Source: Novosphingobium sp. SG919 (lineage in GTDB: Bacteria > Pseudomonadota > Alphaproteobacteria > Sphingomonadales > Sphingomonadaceae). From it: a DNA stretch of 64,000 bases. Shown one piece after another: positions 33,294 through 42,896 of the stretch. The notes under the pieces are model-generated. The model was not told where the DNA came from, ran no database searches, and saw nothing but the letters and a program-made list of their open reading frames with translations. The translations under genes were made by a program, and so were the position numbers. The first letter of the stretch is position 1, and every line of letters starts with the position of its first letter. The DNA lies in assembly GCF_012932495.1 (NCBI RefSeq), contig NZ_JABCNG010000001.1, forward strand, positions 186,001-250,000. Direction: 5' to 3'.

Positions 33294-33911
33294 GTCTCAT
33301 TCCCCGCTTGCACGAGGCCCGCCGCAAGCGACGGACCGGATATTCCAGACACTGCCCGGGGCCGCGCGATCCGGCTTGCGCCGGCCCTTGCAGCCCCGTT
33401 CCTGCGGCCTGCCGGGCCGCGACTCATGTCAGCGCCCCGATCATGCCATGAATTGAAACAGAACGGGAACAAATTCCTGCCCTGCCCTTTCGCGCCGCCA
33501 AAAACCCAGCGACGTCAAGGGGTCCGCCCGAGTGGGCGGACTACGCGCTACCCAATGTGGGAAGCGGCCCGACGAATAACTAGGTTTGGTTGCCCTTGGC
33601 CGTTACGACCACAACCCATAGTGCTTGAAGCGGGTCTGGCAGGCAAGTGGGGCATGCCCATAAGGACGCTGCATTTCGTCGCACGCACGATTCGCTTCGT
33701 CGCTCCCACAATATGTTGCAGTGCAGCGACGCGCGAGGTTTCCAAGGCTTCAAGCGCAAAATGACAGGCCTGAAATATTTTTCGCGCCGCCGGGTTTGTT
33801 GTGGACAATAAAATGTCCAGAGGTGGTGGCAGGATATCCCCAGCCGGACTACCCCTAGTGGTTGTATCCTGGGGCCGGCATGGCTGCCCCATCTAGACGG
33901 AGACGCAGGCC
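33294..33911. other. 618-base intergenic region upstream of nrdA
   Basis: No convincing gene. Contains a perfect 8-bp hairpin GTCCGCCC-GAGT-GGGCGGAC at 33522-33541. An NrdR-box-like sequence CCACAATATGTTGCAG lies at 33706-33721 and has only one good half. An AT-rich patch near 33770-33815 includes a TTGTCCACA DnaA-like 9-mer on the minus strand. The nrdA promoter (minus) and the promoter of the 33912 gene (plus) should both be here. The functional calls are tentative. Confidence 0.35.
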
Positions 33912-34163
33912 TTGCGTGACATTCTCTCGATGCTGTTGTCGGGGCTCCTGGTCGGGATTGCTGCCCGGTTCCTCTATCCCGGCGCGGTGGAAATCGGCCT
34001 TGCCCGCACGATCCTGCTGGGCATTGGCGGCGCTTTGGTGGCGGGCCTGGCGTCGAGCCTGGCGGGGCGGGGCACAGTGGGCGAAGGTTTCAATCGCGCC
34101 GGTTGCCTGGCTTCGGTGCTGGGCGCGATGCTGCTGATCTACCTGGGCCGTCACTTCTGGTGA
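33912..34163 (+). CDS. YeaQ/YmgE-like small membrane protein
   Basis: 83 aa with three hydrophobic segments rich in Gly ([50 protein letters not shown]), the pattern of the GlsB/YeaQ/YmgE stress-response or transglycosylase-associated family. Starts with TTG at 33912 (GGAGAC upstream). The stop overlaps the GTG start of the next gene, so the two are translated together. Confidence 0.72.
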   Translation: MRDILSMLLSGLLVGIAARFLYPGAVEIGLARTILLGIGGALVAGLASSLAGRGTVGEGFNRAGCLASVLGAMLLIYLGRHFW

Positions 34164-34495
34164 CGGTGCCGGCGCCCCTTGCCTATGGCCTTGCGGCGCT
34201 TGCCGAAATTGCTGGTTGTTATGCGTTCTGGGCGTGGTTGCGCCTGGGCCGCTCGGCCGCCTGGATCATGCCCGGCATGGCCTCGCTCGCGCTGTTTGCG
34301 TGGCTGCTGACGCGGGTGGAGGCCGATGCGGCCGGGCGCGCTTATGCCGCCTATGGCGGGGTCTACATCGCGGTTGCGCTGGTGTGGCTTTGGCTGGCCG
34401 AAGGCATCCGCCTCGACCGCTGGGACATGGGCGGCGCCGCGTTGTGCCTGGCTGGCGCGGCGGTGATCCTGCTGGGGCCGCATCGCGGCGGTTGA
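34160..34495 (+). CDS. YnfA family (UPF0060) membrane protein
   Basis: 111 aa, four helices. Family signature [20 protein letters not shown] followed by [18 protein letters not shown] and [16 protein letters not shown]. Related to small multidrug-resistance transporters, but without a proven substrate here. The GTG at 34160 is chosen: it overlaps the upstream stop (GTGA) and gives the usual length; the frame is open a little further upstream. Confidence 0.92.
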   Translation: MTVPAPLAYGLAALAEIAGCYAFWAWLRLGRSAAWIMPGMASLALFAWLLTRVEADAAGRAYAAYGGVYIAVALVWLWLAEGIRLDRWDMGGAALCLAGAAVILLGPHRGG

Positions 34496-34523
34496 TCGGC
34501 CGCCAAGCCGCCACGCACCGCGT

Positions 34524-36116
34524 TCAGTCGGGCACCAGAATCGTTTCGCGCGCGGCCGGTTGGGCCTGGGGGAAATCCTGGTTGTAATGCAGGCCCCGGC
34601 TTTCGCGCCGGGCGCGGGCGCTTTGCACGATCAGGTCTGCGGCCTGGAGCAGGTTGCGCAGTTCGATCAGGTCGGCCGTGACGCGCACGTTGCCATAGTA
34701 TTCGTTGATCTCGCTTTGCAGCAAGGCGATGCGGTGGGCCGCCCGTTCCAGCCGCTTGTTGGTGCGCACGATCCCCACGTAGTTCCACATGAACCGGCGC
34801 AGCTCGGTCCAGTTCTGCTTGACCACCACGTCCTCGTCGGAATCGGCCACGCGGCTTTCGTCCCAGCCGCGCACTTCGGGCGGCGGGGTGAATTCATCCC
34901 AGCGGTCGAGGATATCGCGCGCCGCGGCATCACCGAACACGAAGCATTCGAGCAGGCTGTTCGATGCCAGGCGGTTGGCTCCGTGCAGCCCGCTTTCCGA
35001 ACATTCGCCCACGGCATAGAGCCCGGCCAGGTCGGTGCGCCCGGCGAGGTCCACCAGCACGCCGCCGCAGGTATAGTGCTGCGCGGGCACCACCGGGATC
35101 GGCTCGCGCGTCATGTCGATGCCCAGACCGAGCAGGCGCTCATAGATATTGGGGAAGTGGCCGCGGACGAATTCGGGGTCCTTGTGGCTGATATCGAGGT
35201 GGACATAGTCCAGCCCCAGGCGCTTGATCTCGTGGTCGATCGCGCGGGCCACCACGTCGCGCGGGGCCAGTTCCTCGCGCGGGTCGAAGCGGGGCATAAA
35301 GCGCTCGCCGCCGCCCGGGAAGCCCGGCGGGATCTTGAGGTGCCCGCCTTCGCCGCGCACTGCCTCGGTGATCAGGAAGTTCTTGACCTCCAGATTATAG
35401 AGGCACGTGGGGTGGAACTGCATGAATTCCATGTTGGAAACGCGGCATCCCGCGCGCCAGGCCATGGCGATGCCATCCCCCGTGGCGCCGCGTGGCGCCG
35501 TGCTGAACAGATAAGTGCGTCCGGCGCCCCCGGTCGCCAGGATCGTGGCGCGCGCCGTCAGGCATTCCACTTTGCCGGTGGCCGTGTTGAGCGCATAGAC
35601 GCCCCACACGCGGCGATCACCCTTGGGGTGGGCACGGTGCCGGTCGGTGACCAGGTCGATCGCCACCATGTCGGGCTTCAGGGTGATGTTGGGATGGGCC
35701 GTGGCAGCGCGGATCAGCGCCTGCTGCACGGCCGCGCCCGTGGCATCGTCAACATGCACGATGCGGCGGTGCGAATGGCCGCCCTCGCGCGTGAGATGCA
35801 AGCTGCCGGCCTCTTCGTTGAACGGCACGCCGATCTGGGCGAGGCGGGCGATCGCCTCGGGCGCATGCTCCACCACGTGTTCCACCGTTTCGCGGCGGTT
35901 GAGGCCGCAACCGGCGATCATCGTGTCGCGCACGTGATCCTCGAAAGTGTCACCTTCGTCGAGTACGGCGGCAATGCCGCCTTGTGCCCAGGCGGTGGAG
36001 CCACCATCGAGCCGGCCCTTGGCCAGCACGACCACGCGGCAGCGCTCGGCCAGGACCAGCGCGGCCGTGAGGCCCGCCGCGCCCGAGCCGATGATGAGAA
36101 CGTCGTGCGCGCTCAT
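34524..36116 (-). CDS. nadB: L-aspartate oxidase NadB
   Basis: Flavoprotein, 530 aa, oxidising L-aspartate to iminoaspartate, the first step of NAD synthesis. FAD-binding DVLIIGSGAAGLTAALVLAE at the N-terminus, REGGHSHRRIVHVDD substrate region, and GLYAVGECSESGLHGANRLA near 365-385, followed by a helical C-terminal domain ending in the TILVPD tail. Normal length. nadA and nadC are not adjacent. The start codon faces an AT-rich 253-base gap that should hold its promoter. Confidence 0.95.
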   Translation of the reverse strand: MSAHDVLIIGSGAAGLTAALVLAERCRVVVLAKGRLDGGSTAWAQGGIAAVLDEGDTFEDHVRDTMIAGCGLNRRETVEHVVEHAPEAIARLAQIGVPFNEEAGSLHLTREGGHSHRRIVHVDDATGAAVQQALIRAATAHPNITLKPDMVAIDLVTDRHRAHPKGDRRVWGVYALNTATGKVECLTARATILATGGAGRTYLFSTAPRGATGDGIAMAWRAGCRVSNMEFMQFHPTCLYNLEVKNFLITEAVRGEGGHLKIPPGFPGGGERFMPRFDPREELAPRDVVARAIDHEIKRLGLDYVHLDISHKDPEFVRGHFPNIYERLLGLGIDMTREPIPVVPAQHYTCGGVLVDLAGRTDLAGLYAVGECSESGLHGANRLASNSLLECFVFGDAAARDILDRWDEFTPPPEVRGWDESRVADSDEDVVVKQNWTELRRFMWNYVGIVRTNKRLERAAHRIALLQSEINEYYGNVRVTADLIELRNLLQAADLIVQSARARRESRGLHYNQDFPQAQPAARETILVPD

Positions 36117-36369
36117 GGCCGGGCCTTGCGATGAAGGGGGCGATGGAGGGGGCGAACGAAGGGGGGAAGGGTGATCACGCGCGCCTCTTTGCCTCCGCCC
36201 GGGCAGTTTGAAAAGCCATTTGGCGCCAGCACGGCGATCGGCCAGGCTCTCGGGCGTGTGGCAGAGTTAACTTAAGATATAGAAAACTGATAATTTCACT
36301 TCGTGTTTTATCTACAGAATGTTATGACGCAGAAGCTCATAAAATGCCATTCGGAGTCGGGCGGAAAAA

Positions 36370-36558
36370 ATGATATTCGGTCGCGTCCTTTGCCTGTTCA
36401 ACCGCCATCGTCCCCAACGGGATAAGATCACCTGGGACGGCATTAACTATCATTCCGATTGCGCCCACTGCGGCAAGCGGATCTATCGCCGCCAAGGCGG
36501 CGGCTGGCGGGCCATGCGCGTGGCGCTGATCACTGCAAAGGACCCGCAGGCCCAATAA
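36370..36558 (+). CDS. small CxxC protein, 62 aa
   Basis: Not recognised by name. Basic protein with MIFGRVLCLFNRHRP, then WDGINYHSDCAHCGKRIYRR, a single CxxC that could bind zinc as a dimer or with nearby His. Similar small 'RH-P..-DG..Y-xx-C.xCG' proteins occur singly in sphingomonads and in some prophages. It lies after an AT-rich stretch and ends before a strong hairpin, so it forms a self-contained unit. Confidence 0.65.
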   Translation: MIFGRVLCLFNRHRPQRDKITWDGINYHSDCAHCGKRIYRRQGGGWRAMRVALITAKDPQAQ

Positions 36559-36576
36559 CGCGGCGGGGAGGCCTTG

Positions 36577-36628
36577 GCCCAGCAAGAAGGGGCGGGTCCT
36601 TCGTGGACCTCGCCCCTTCTTGCTGGGC
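36577..36628. terminator. long bidirectional hairpin
   Basis: 18-bp perfect stem (GCCCAGCAAGAAGGGGCG and its complement) extended inward by GGTCC/GGACC around a small loop. Between the 36370 gene and the converging ABC gene. Very stable and a likely bidirectional terminator, though no T-run is present. Confidence 0.75.
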
Positions 36629-36670
36629 GTGCGTCAATCGCCGCGCCCGGCCCACCTGTGGTGGGCGGTT

Positions 36671-37642
36671 TCAGGCCTGGGTCGTCAGGCTGACGAACAC
36701 GTCTTCCAGATCGGCCTCGCGGGTCGACACGTCGAGGATCTGCACGCCCAGCGCCTGGACCAGGCCAAGCACTTCGCCGGCGTTGCTGCGATCCTTGTCG
36801 TAAGTGATCTCTACCTGTCTTTCGTTAAGGGTAGACTTGATGAAGGCCGGATGCTGCGGGGCCTGTTCCAGCGGCTTGTCGAGCGTCAGCACCACGACCT
36901 TCTCCCGCGCCATGCCCACCAGTTCGCGCGTGGGCTTGTTGGCGATCAGCCGGCCGTGGTTGATGATGGCGATGCGGTCGCACAGTTGCTCGGCTTCTTC
37001 CAGGTAGTGCGTGGTCAGCACCACCGTCACGCCCCCGGCGTTGAGTTCGGCAACCAGTTCCCACAGCTGGCGACGCAGTTCCACGTCCACCCCGGCGGTC
37101 GGCTCGTCGAGCACGAGGATCGGCGGGGTGTGGACCATCGCCTTGGCGATCAGCAGGCGGCGCTTCATCCCGCCCGACAGCGAGCGCGAATAGGCCTTGG
37201 CCTTGTCAGCCAGGTGCACCGCGCGCAGCAGTTCCATCGACCGGCGCAAATGCTTGGGCACGCCATAGAGCCCAGCCTGGATATCGAGCACCTCGATCGG
37301 GGTGAAGAACGGATCGAACACGATTTCCTGCGGCACGATGCCGATCACGGCCTTGGCGTTGCGCCGGTCGGCATCGATATCGTGCCCCCAGATTTCCACC
37401 GTGCCCGAGGTTTTGAGGACAAGGCCCGCCAGCGTATTGATCAGGGTAGACTTGCCCGCGCCATTGGGACCGAGCAGGCCGAAGATCTGCCCGCGCGGCA
37501 CATCGAAACTCACCCCTTCCAGCGCCAGCTTGGCCGGCGACTTGCCAGTGGCGGCATAGCGCTTGACCAGGTCGCGGATGCGGATCGCAGGTTCGGGCAG
37601 GGCGGCGGTAGAGAGTTCGGGGCTGGATGCAGGGGCGTTCAT
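36671..37642 (-). CDS. ABC transporter ATP-binding protein
   Basis: 323 aa nucleotide-binding subunit of an ABC-2-type exporter. Walker A LLGPNGAGKST, Q-loop VPQE, signature SLSGGMKRRL, Walker B LVLDEPTAGVD, and a C-terminal DUF4162-like extension. The start at 37642 has AGGA well placed; a longer open frame upstream reads through non-coding sequence. No permease gene lies beside it. It is close to the CcmA/YadG type, and substrate cannot be inferred. Confidence 0.88.
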   Translation of the reverse strand: MNAPASSPELSTAALPEPAIRIRDLVKRYAATGKSPAKLALEGVSFDVPRGQIFGLLGPNGAGKSTLINTLAGLVLKTSGTVEIWGHDIDADRRNAKAVIGIVPQEIVFDPFFTPIEVLDIQAGLYGVPKHLRRSMELLRAVHLADKAKAYSRSLSGGMKRRLLIAKAMVHTPPILVLDEPTAGVDVELRRQLWELVAELNAGGVTVVLTTHYLEEAEQLCDRIAIINHGRLIANKPTRELVGMAREKVVVLTLDKPLEQAPQHPAFIKSTLNERQVEITYDKDRSNAGEVLGLVQALGVQILDVSTREADLEDVFVSLTTQA

Positions 37643-37738
37643 GGCGGGCTTCCTGCATCCCATTTTCGGCAAGGTAAAGGATTCAATCGGGGCAAAACGG
37701 CAATTGTGCGGCGCGGTGGCATTTGCTAGGCGGCGGGC

Positions 37739-37960
37739 ATGATCCAGCCACCCGAAACGATCTTCACCGATGCCACCCGCGTGAGCTGCGACGGGTCGAG
37801 CGGCATCCGCACAACCGGCGCGTTCAAGCCTTCGGCGCTTGGCCATCCGCGCGTCTGGATGGAAATCGACGAAAAGGGCTACGTCGATTGCGGCTATTGC
37901 GACAAGCGCTTCGTGCTCAAGGGCGGCCCGGCCGACACCGGCGAGACCCAGGCCGCCTGA
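37739..37960 (+). CDS. zinc-finger (zf-CHCC) protein, NDUFS6-like
   Basis: 73 aa. Zinc ligands: Cys in RVSCDG, His in LGHPRVW, and the CGYCDKRF pair, the CHCC arrangement shared with the NDUFS6 accessory subunit of respiratory complex I. Common single-gene protein in alphaproteobacteria. Isolated between the divergent ABC gene and tldD. Confidence 0.9.
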   Translation: MIQPPETIFTDATRVSCDGSSGIRTTGAFKPSALGHPRVWMEIDEKGYVDCGYCDKRFVLKGGPADTGETQAA

Positions 37961-38040
37961 TTTTGCGCGCCGCTTGAATTTCGGCGGCGATCCGCCCGCT
38001 GGCGCTGGCCAGCGGCGCGGGCGATGCCTATATCGGCAGC

Positions 38041-39483
38041 ATGACGCTTTCTGCCGACACCCGCTCGCTGCTCTATCGCCCCGGCTTGCTCACTCCCGAT
38101 GACGCGCAACGCCTTGTGCGCGGCGCACTGGGCGCTTGCGACGATGGCGAGCTGTTCCTGCAATTCGTGGCCAGCGAAAGCTTCGGCTTTGACGACGGTC
38201 GCCTGAAAACCGCCGACTATTCGCGCGATGCCGGCTTTGGCCTGCGCGGCGTTTCGGGCGAGATGACCGGCTTTGCCCATGCCAACGAGGTCTCTGCCGC
38301 AGCCATTGCCCGCGCCGGCGAAACGCTCAAGCTGCTCGATCCCGCCAAGGGCCAGCCCGCCCCACCGCCGCGCCACAACAACCGCCACCTCTACACCGAT
38401 GCTTCGCCGCTCGACGGCGTGCCGTTCGAGGCCAAGGTGCGCCTGCTCGAACAGATCGACGCCGCCGCCCGTGCCCGCGATCCGCGCGTGGTGCAGGTTT
38501 CGGCGTCGCTCGCGGGGTCGTGGTCGGTGGTGGAAGTGGTGCGCGCCGATGGGTTTGTGGCCCACGATGTCCGTCCGCTGGTGCGCCTGAACGTGAGCGT
38601 GGTGGTGGAAGAGAACGGCCGGCGCGAGACCGGCTCGTTCGGCATCGGCGGCCGCCGGCTTTACGATGACTTGTTCCTGCCCGAAACCTGGAACCGGGGG
38701 ATCGACCAGGCGCTGCACCAGGCGCTGGTCAACCTTTCGGCCGTTGCCGCACCGGCCGGCGAAATGACCGTGCTGGTCGGTCCCGGCTGGCCCGGCGTGC
38801 TGCTGCACGAGGCGGTCGGCCACGGCCTTGAAGGCGATTTCAACCGCAAGGGCACCAGCGCCTTTTCCGGCCGCATCGGCCAGCGCGTGGCCGCGCCAGG
38901 CGTGACCGTGGTGGACGATGGCACGCTGCTGGGCTTGGGGCAGCAGGGGCGGCGCGGCTCGCTCTCCATCGACGATGAAGGCACGCCGACCCAGGAAAAC
39001 GTGCTGATCGAGGATGGCATCCTCAAGGGCTATATCCACGACCGCCTCAACGCCCGGCTGATGGGCGTGGCGCCCACCGGCAATGGCCGGCGCGAAAGCT
39101 ATGCCCATGCGCCCATGCCACGCATGACCAACACCTTCATGCGCGGCGGGAACGACGATCCGGCCGAACTGCTTTCGCGGGTCAAGGACGGCATCTTTGC
39201 CAAGTCGTTCGGCGGCGGCCAGGTGGATATCACCAGCGGCAAGTTCGTGTTCACCTGTACCGAGGCCTATCGCGTCAAGGATGGCAAGCTGGGCGATCCG
39301 ATCAAGGGCGCCACCCTGATCGGCGACGGGCCCAGCGTGCTCACGCGCGTGACCGGCATCGGCAACGATTTCGCACTGGACGAAGGCGTGGGCGTGTGCG
39401 GCAAGGGCGGGCAAAGCGTGCCGGCGGGCGTGGGCCAGCCCAGCGTGCTGGTGGCAGGGCTGACCGTGGGTGGCACGGGTTGA
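38041..39483 (+). CDS. tldD: metalloprotease TldD
   Basis: 480 aa zinc protease subunit, which with TldE/PmbA degrades unfolded peptides and matures some modified peptides. Active-site HEAVGHGLEGD with the HExxxH motif at about 256-261 and a C-terminal Cys region (FVFTCTEAYRV). Full length. No pmbA/tldE gene is nearby. Homologues are essential for microcin or antitoxin processing elsewhere, but nothing here suggests such a substrate. Confidence 0.96.
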   Translation: MTLSADTRSLLYRPGLLTPDDAQRLVRGALGACDDGELFLQFVASESFGFDDGRLKTADYSRDAGFGLRGVSGEMTGFAHANEVSAAAIARAGETLKLLDPAKGQPAPPPRHNNRHLYTDASPLDGVPFEAKVRLLEQIDAAARARDPRVVQVSASLAGSWSVVEVVRADGFVAHDVRPLVRLNVSVVVEENGRRETGSFGIGGRRLYDDLFLPETWNRGIDQALHQALVNLSAVAAPAGEMTVLVGPGWPGVLLHEAVGHGLEGDFNRKGTSAFSGRIGQRVAAPGVTVVDDGTLLGLGQQGRRGSLSIDDEGTPTQENVLIEDGILKGYIHDRLNARLMGVAPTGNGRRESYAHAPMPRMTNTFMRGGNDDPAELLSRVKDGIFAKSFGGGQVDITSGKFVFTCTEAYRVKDGKLGDPIKGATLIGDGPSVLTRVTGIGNDFALDEGVGVCGKGGQSVPAGVGQPSVLVAGLTVGGTG

Positions 39484-39566
39484 GACCCGATTTTCAGCAC
39501 GCGTTCAGCGGGGACGTGGTATTCTCCCGTCATTGAGAATCGATTTTTCGAAGCAAGAGGCGAATC

Positions 39567-39992
39567 ATGATGAAGCAGGCAAAAATGCTGGCTCTTTCGC
39601 TCGCCGTCGGCGGCATGGTGCTGGCCGGGACCGTGGCAGACGCCAAGCCCAAGCTGACCCCGCAGCAGGAACTGGACAAGCGCCTGGAAGGCCGCGTGCC
39701 GGGCAAGCCGGTGGATTGCATCTACATGCCCACCGTTTCGGGCAGCCAGGTCTACGACAAGACGGCCATCGTCTATGATTCGGGCCGCACGCTCTATGTC
39801 CAGAAGCCGCGCACCGGCGTCGAATCGCTGCGCAGCGATGATATCCTGGTCACCCGGCTGACCGGATCGGAGCTGTGCGCGATCGACACCGTGCAACTGC
39901 GCGATCGCACCAGTGGGTTCTGGCGCGGCTTTGTCGGCCTCGACAAGTTCGTGCCCTATACCAAGCCGGCCAAGGTCGCCCAGGCAGACTGA
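39567..39992 (+). CDS. conserved secreted hypothetical protein
   Basis: 141 aa. Signal peptide (ends TVADA, about residue 26) then LTPQQELDKRLEGRVPGKPV with two cysteines (about 51 and 102) that could form a disulfide. Homologues of this type occur across sphingomonads and no function is known. AAGAGG precedes the ATG. It is followed 5 bases later by the DUF924 gene. Confidence 0.8.
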   Translation: MMKQAKMLALSLAVGGMVLAGTVADAKPKLTPQQELDKRLEGRVPGKPVDCIYMPTVSGSQVYDKTAIVYDSGRTLYVQKPRTGVESLRSDDILVTRLTGSELCAIDTVQLRDRTSGFWRGFVGLDKFVPYTKPAKVAQAD

Positions 39993-39997
39993 AGCGC

Positions 39998-40546
39998 ATG
40001 ACCCCGCGCTTGTGGGCGCAGGATCTCCTGCACTTCTGGTTTGTCGGGCTTTCGCCCCAGGCGCGCTTTGCCAGCGATCCGGCGATCGACGCGCTGATCG
40101 TGCGCCGTTTTGCCCCATTGGTGCGCGCGATGGCGACGCAGCCGCTGGCCAGCCTGGCGAGAGACCGCGATACCTTGCGCGCGGCCGTGCTGCTGTTTGA
40201 CCAGGTGCCGCGCAACGCCTGGCGCGGCAGCGCGCGCGCCTTTGCCTACGATGCCCGCGCTGTCGCGCTGACCCGCCTGGCGTTGCGCCGCGGGTGGGAT
40301 CGCGGCCTTGACCGCGAGGCGCGGCAATTCCTGCTGATGCCCCTGATGCACAGCGAACGCCGCGCGGACCAGCGCGAGAGCGTGGCTCGCTTCACCGCGC
40401 TGGGCGACAGCAGGATTCGCAGCTTTGCCTTGGCCCATGCCCGCATGGTCTTGCGCTTTGGCCGCTTTCCACATCGCAATGCCGTGCTCGGCCGCAGCAG
40501 CACGCCGGCCGAACAGCGCGCAGTCGCCGCCGGGAACCATTGGTAG
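39998..40546 (+). CDS. DUF924 family protein
   Basis: 182 aa, helical. Family features: HFWFVGLSPQARFASD near the start, LFDQVPRNAWRGSARAFAYD (about 67-86), FLLMPLMHSERRADQ, and FGRFPHRNAVLGRSSTPAE near the end. TPR-like fold, unknown function, widespread in proteobacteria. The ATG at 39998 is used; the open frame continues upstream inside the previous gene. Confidence 0.92.
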   Translation: MTPRLWAQDLLHFWFVGLSPQARFASDPAIDALIVRRFAPLVRAMATQPLASLARDRDTLRAAVLLFDQVPRNAWRGSARAFAYDARAVALTRLALRRGWDRGLDREARQFLLMPLMHSERRADQRESVARFTALGDSRIRSFALAHARMVLRFGRFPHRNAVLGRSSTPAEQRAVAAGNHW

Positions 40547-40578
40547 AAATTGCCGCATGGTCGCTTTATGCAGCGGAC

Positions 40579-41112
40579 ATGACTACGCCCCATCCTGCCA
40601 AACTGCGCCTTGCCACCCCCGACGATGCCCTGCCGCTGGCGGCCCTGGCCCGTCGCGCCATTTCCGCCAAGTTCGAGCATCTCTATGCGCCCGAAGACTT
40701 TGCCGCCTTCATGGAAGAGGCGCATGCCGACGAGGTGACGGCGCGGCAGATCGTCGATCCGGGCATGCGCGTGGCGGTGATCGAGGACGATGGGCAACTG
40801 GTGGCATTCTGCAAGCTGGTCTTGGACAGCACCCTGCCGCGCGAATACAGCCATCCGCAACGGCCGCTCGAATTGAAGCAACTCTATACCGATCCCGATC
40901 GCGTCGGCGGCGGGCTGGGCCGCCAGTTGATGGACTGGGCCATGGCCACCGCTCGTGATCGCGGGGCCGACGAGATCCAGCTGACGGTCTATAGCGGCAA
41001 CCCCGATGCGCAGCGCTTTTACCATCGCTTTGGCTTTGAAAAGATTGCCGATATCGAATTCTGGGTGGGCAACCACTGTGATCCGGAATTCCTCTATGCC
41101 TGCAAACTCTGA
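40579..41112 (+). CDS. GNAT family N-acetyltransferase
   Basis: 177 aa. Acetyl-CoA loop around DRVGGGLGRQLMDWAM (about 108-123) and the closing NPDAQRFYHRFGFEKIADIEF. The ATG at 40579 is chosen over a TTG at 40540. Acceptor unknown. Sits between DUF924 and ispG and is not obviously linked to either. Confidence 0.88.
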   Translation: MTTPHPAKLRLATPDDALPLAALARRAISAKFEHLYAPEDFAAFMEEAHADEVTARQIVDPGMRVAVIEDDGQLVAFCKLVLDSTLPREYSHPQRPLELKQLYTDPDRVGGGLGRQLMDWAMATARDRGADEIQLTVYSGNPDAQRFYHRFGFEKIADIEFWVGNHCDPEFLYACKL

Positions 41113-41166
41113 CAGCCCTTCTTGGCGGGTGGCGCTGGGGCAAGGCTGCGGGTATAAGCCCAGGCC

Positions 41167-42309
41167 ATGAGCGAGATCCGTCCCTGGCGCACCATCGTGC
41201 GCCGCCAGAGCCGCCAGATCATGGTGGGCAGCGTGCCGGTTGGCGGCGATGCCCCGATCACCGTGCAGACCATGACCAACACCCCGACGGAAGACGCGGT
41301 GGCGACGATCGACCAGATCCGCCGCTGCGAGGATGCCGGGGCGGACCTGATCCGCGTTTCCTGCCCCGACGTGGCGAGCACGGCGGCGCTGGGCAAGATC
41401 GTGAAGGCATCGCGCATTCCGATCATCGCCGACATCCATTTCCACTACAAGCGCGCGCTTGAAGCCGCCGACGCGGGCGCGGCGTGCCTGCGCATCAACC
41501 CCGGCAACATCGGTTCGGCCGATCGCGTGGCCGAAGTGGTGCGCGCGGCCAAGGCCAATGGCTGTGCCATCCGCATCGGCGTGAACGGTGGCAGCCTGGA
41601 ACGCCATCTGCTGGAAAAGTATGGCGAGCCGTGCCCCGAAGCGCTGGTGGAATCCGCGCTCGACCATATCAAGCTGCTGCAGGACCACGATTTCCACGAA
41701 TACAAGGTGGCGGTGAAGGCCTCTGACGTGTTCCTGGCGGTTTCGGCCTACATGGGCTTGGCCGAAGCGGTGGATTGCCCGCTGCACCTGGGGATCACCG
41801 AGGCCGGCGGGTTGATCGGTGGCACGGTGAAATCGGCGATCGGCATCGGCAACCTGCTGTGGGCCGGCATCGGCGATACCTTGCGCGTCTCGCTTTCGGC
41901 CGAGCCGGAAGAGGAAGTGCGCGTCGGCTTTGAAATCCTCAAGAGCCTGGGCCTGCGCACGCGCGGCGTGCGCGTGGTCTCGTGCCCCAGTTGCGCCCGC
42001 CAGGGTTTCGACGTGATCCGCACGGTAGAGGCGCTGGAAGCGCGGCTGCAGCATATCAAGACGCCGATCTCGCTCTCGGTGCTGGGCTGCGTGGTCAATG
42101 GCCCGGGTGAAGCGCGCGAAACCGACATCGGCCTGACCGGCGGCGGCAATGGCAAGCACATGGTCTATCTTTCGGGCGTGACCGATCACACCATACAGTC
42201 CGAAGAGATGCTCGATCACATCGTTGCGCTGGTGGAGGCCAAGGCGGCGGAAATGGAAGCGGCAGCCGATGCGGCAGCGGCGGCCAAAGTGGGTGAACCT
42301 GCAGAGTGA
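41167..42309 (+). CDS. ispG: 4-hydroxy-3-methylbut-2-enyl diphosphate synthase IspG (GcpE)
   Basis: 380 aa iron-sulfur enzyme of the MEP isoprenoid pathway. N-terminal TIM-barrel part ([18 protein letters not shown]) and C-terminal [4Fe-4S] domain with SCPSCARQG and [16 protein letters not shown] cysteines. Its Ala/Glu-rich tail extends a little beyond the core. The stop overlaps the next gene's ATG by 4 bases. Confidence 0.97.
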   Translation: MSEIRPWRTIVRRQSRQIMVGSVPVGGDAPITVQTMTNTPTEDAVATIDQIRRCEDAGADLIRVSCPDVASTAALGKIVKASRIPIIADIHFHYKRALEAADAGAACLRINPGNIGSADRVAEVVRAAKANGCAIRIGVNGGSLERHLLEKYGEPCPEALVESALDHIKLLQDHDFHEYKVAVKASDVFLAVSAYMGLAEAVDCPLHLGITEAGGLIGGTVKSAIGIGNLLWAGIGDTLRVSLSAEPEEEVRVGFEILKSLGLRTRGVRVVSCPSCARQGFDVIRTVEALEARLQHIKTPISLSVLGCVVNGPGEARETDIGLTGGGNGKHMVYLSGVTDHTIQSEEMLDHIVALVEAKAAEMEAAADAAAAAKVGEPAE

Positions 42310-42896
42310 AGCCGCTGGCATGGCTGCTGGCTGCGCCGCTCGTCGCTGCGGCGGCGCCCGCTGTGGCGCAGGATGCCTTCCAGGCCGGCCTGGCCCGGTT
42401 CGAGCAGGGCGATACCAGCGTCGACGCGCGCGCCCTGCGCTGGCAGAACCGCGCGCGGCTGGGCGGCGCGGTGCCCGAATGGGACCAGGCCCAGGCCGCC
42501 TGGGCCACGATCGAGCGCGATCCGGCACGCAGCCTTGCCCTGGCGCAGGCGCAACGGCAGATCGACCCGCTCAATCTCAACGCGCTCTATCTGGAAGAGC
42601 AGGCCCTGCCGCGCCTGGGCCGCGCCGATGAAGCGCGCCTGCGCCACAGCCAGATCCTGATCCTACTGCGCGGGATCACCGGCGGCCAGGACGGCGCCAC
42701 GCGTGAAAAGGCATGGAACGTGGTGAGCGCGGCGGAAAAGGATACCGCGCTGGCGCTGCTGGGCTTTCTCGTGACGGGCGAGAACACGGTGCGCGAAGCC
42801 GGTCATGCCTATGCCGTGATTACCGCCACGCCGCCAACCGGTGGACAGCCCATGACCATCTGGATCGGCGTGGATGGCCTGGTCGGCGCGCCATGA
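42306..42896 (+). CDS. secreted DUF4919-like protein
   Basis: 196 aa. Signal peptide (1-21, ending AVAQ). Middle: TPR-like [18 protein letters not shown]. The end resembles DUF4919, with [20 protein letters not shown] and [20 protein letters not shown]. Unknown function. Overlaps ispG by 4 bases and the following GNAT gene by 4 bases, so the three genes form one translational unit. Confidence 0.7.
   Translation: MKPLAWLLAAPLVAAAAPAVAQDAFQAGLARFEQGDTSVDARALRWQNRARLGGAVPEWDQAQAAWATIERDPARSLALAQAQRQIDPLNLNALYLEEQALPRLGRADEARLRHSQILILLRGITGGQDGATREKAWNVVSAAEKDTALALLGFLVTGENTVREAGHAYAVITATPPTGGQPMTIWIGVDGLVGAP

Noticed and set aside
31143..33764. 873-codon open frame antisense to nrdA
   Set aside because: Lacks any recognisable domain, full of Gly/Arg/His/Ala strings, and exactly shadows the conserved nrdA. 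A by-product of high GC third positions.
33836..33880. ACTAGGGGT on the minus strand, resembling the first box of a TPP riboswitch
   Set aside because: The second conserved box (CTGAGA and ACCTGATCTGG type) is missing and no thiamine gene follows.
33548..33892. 114-codon open frame upstream of nrdA on the minus strand
   Set aside because: No ribosome-binding site, no domain, and irregular composition; considered non-coding.
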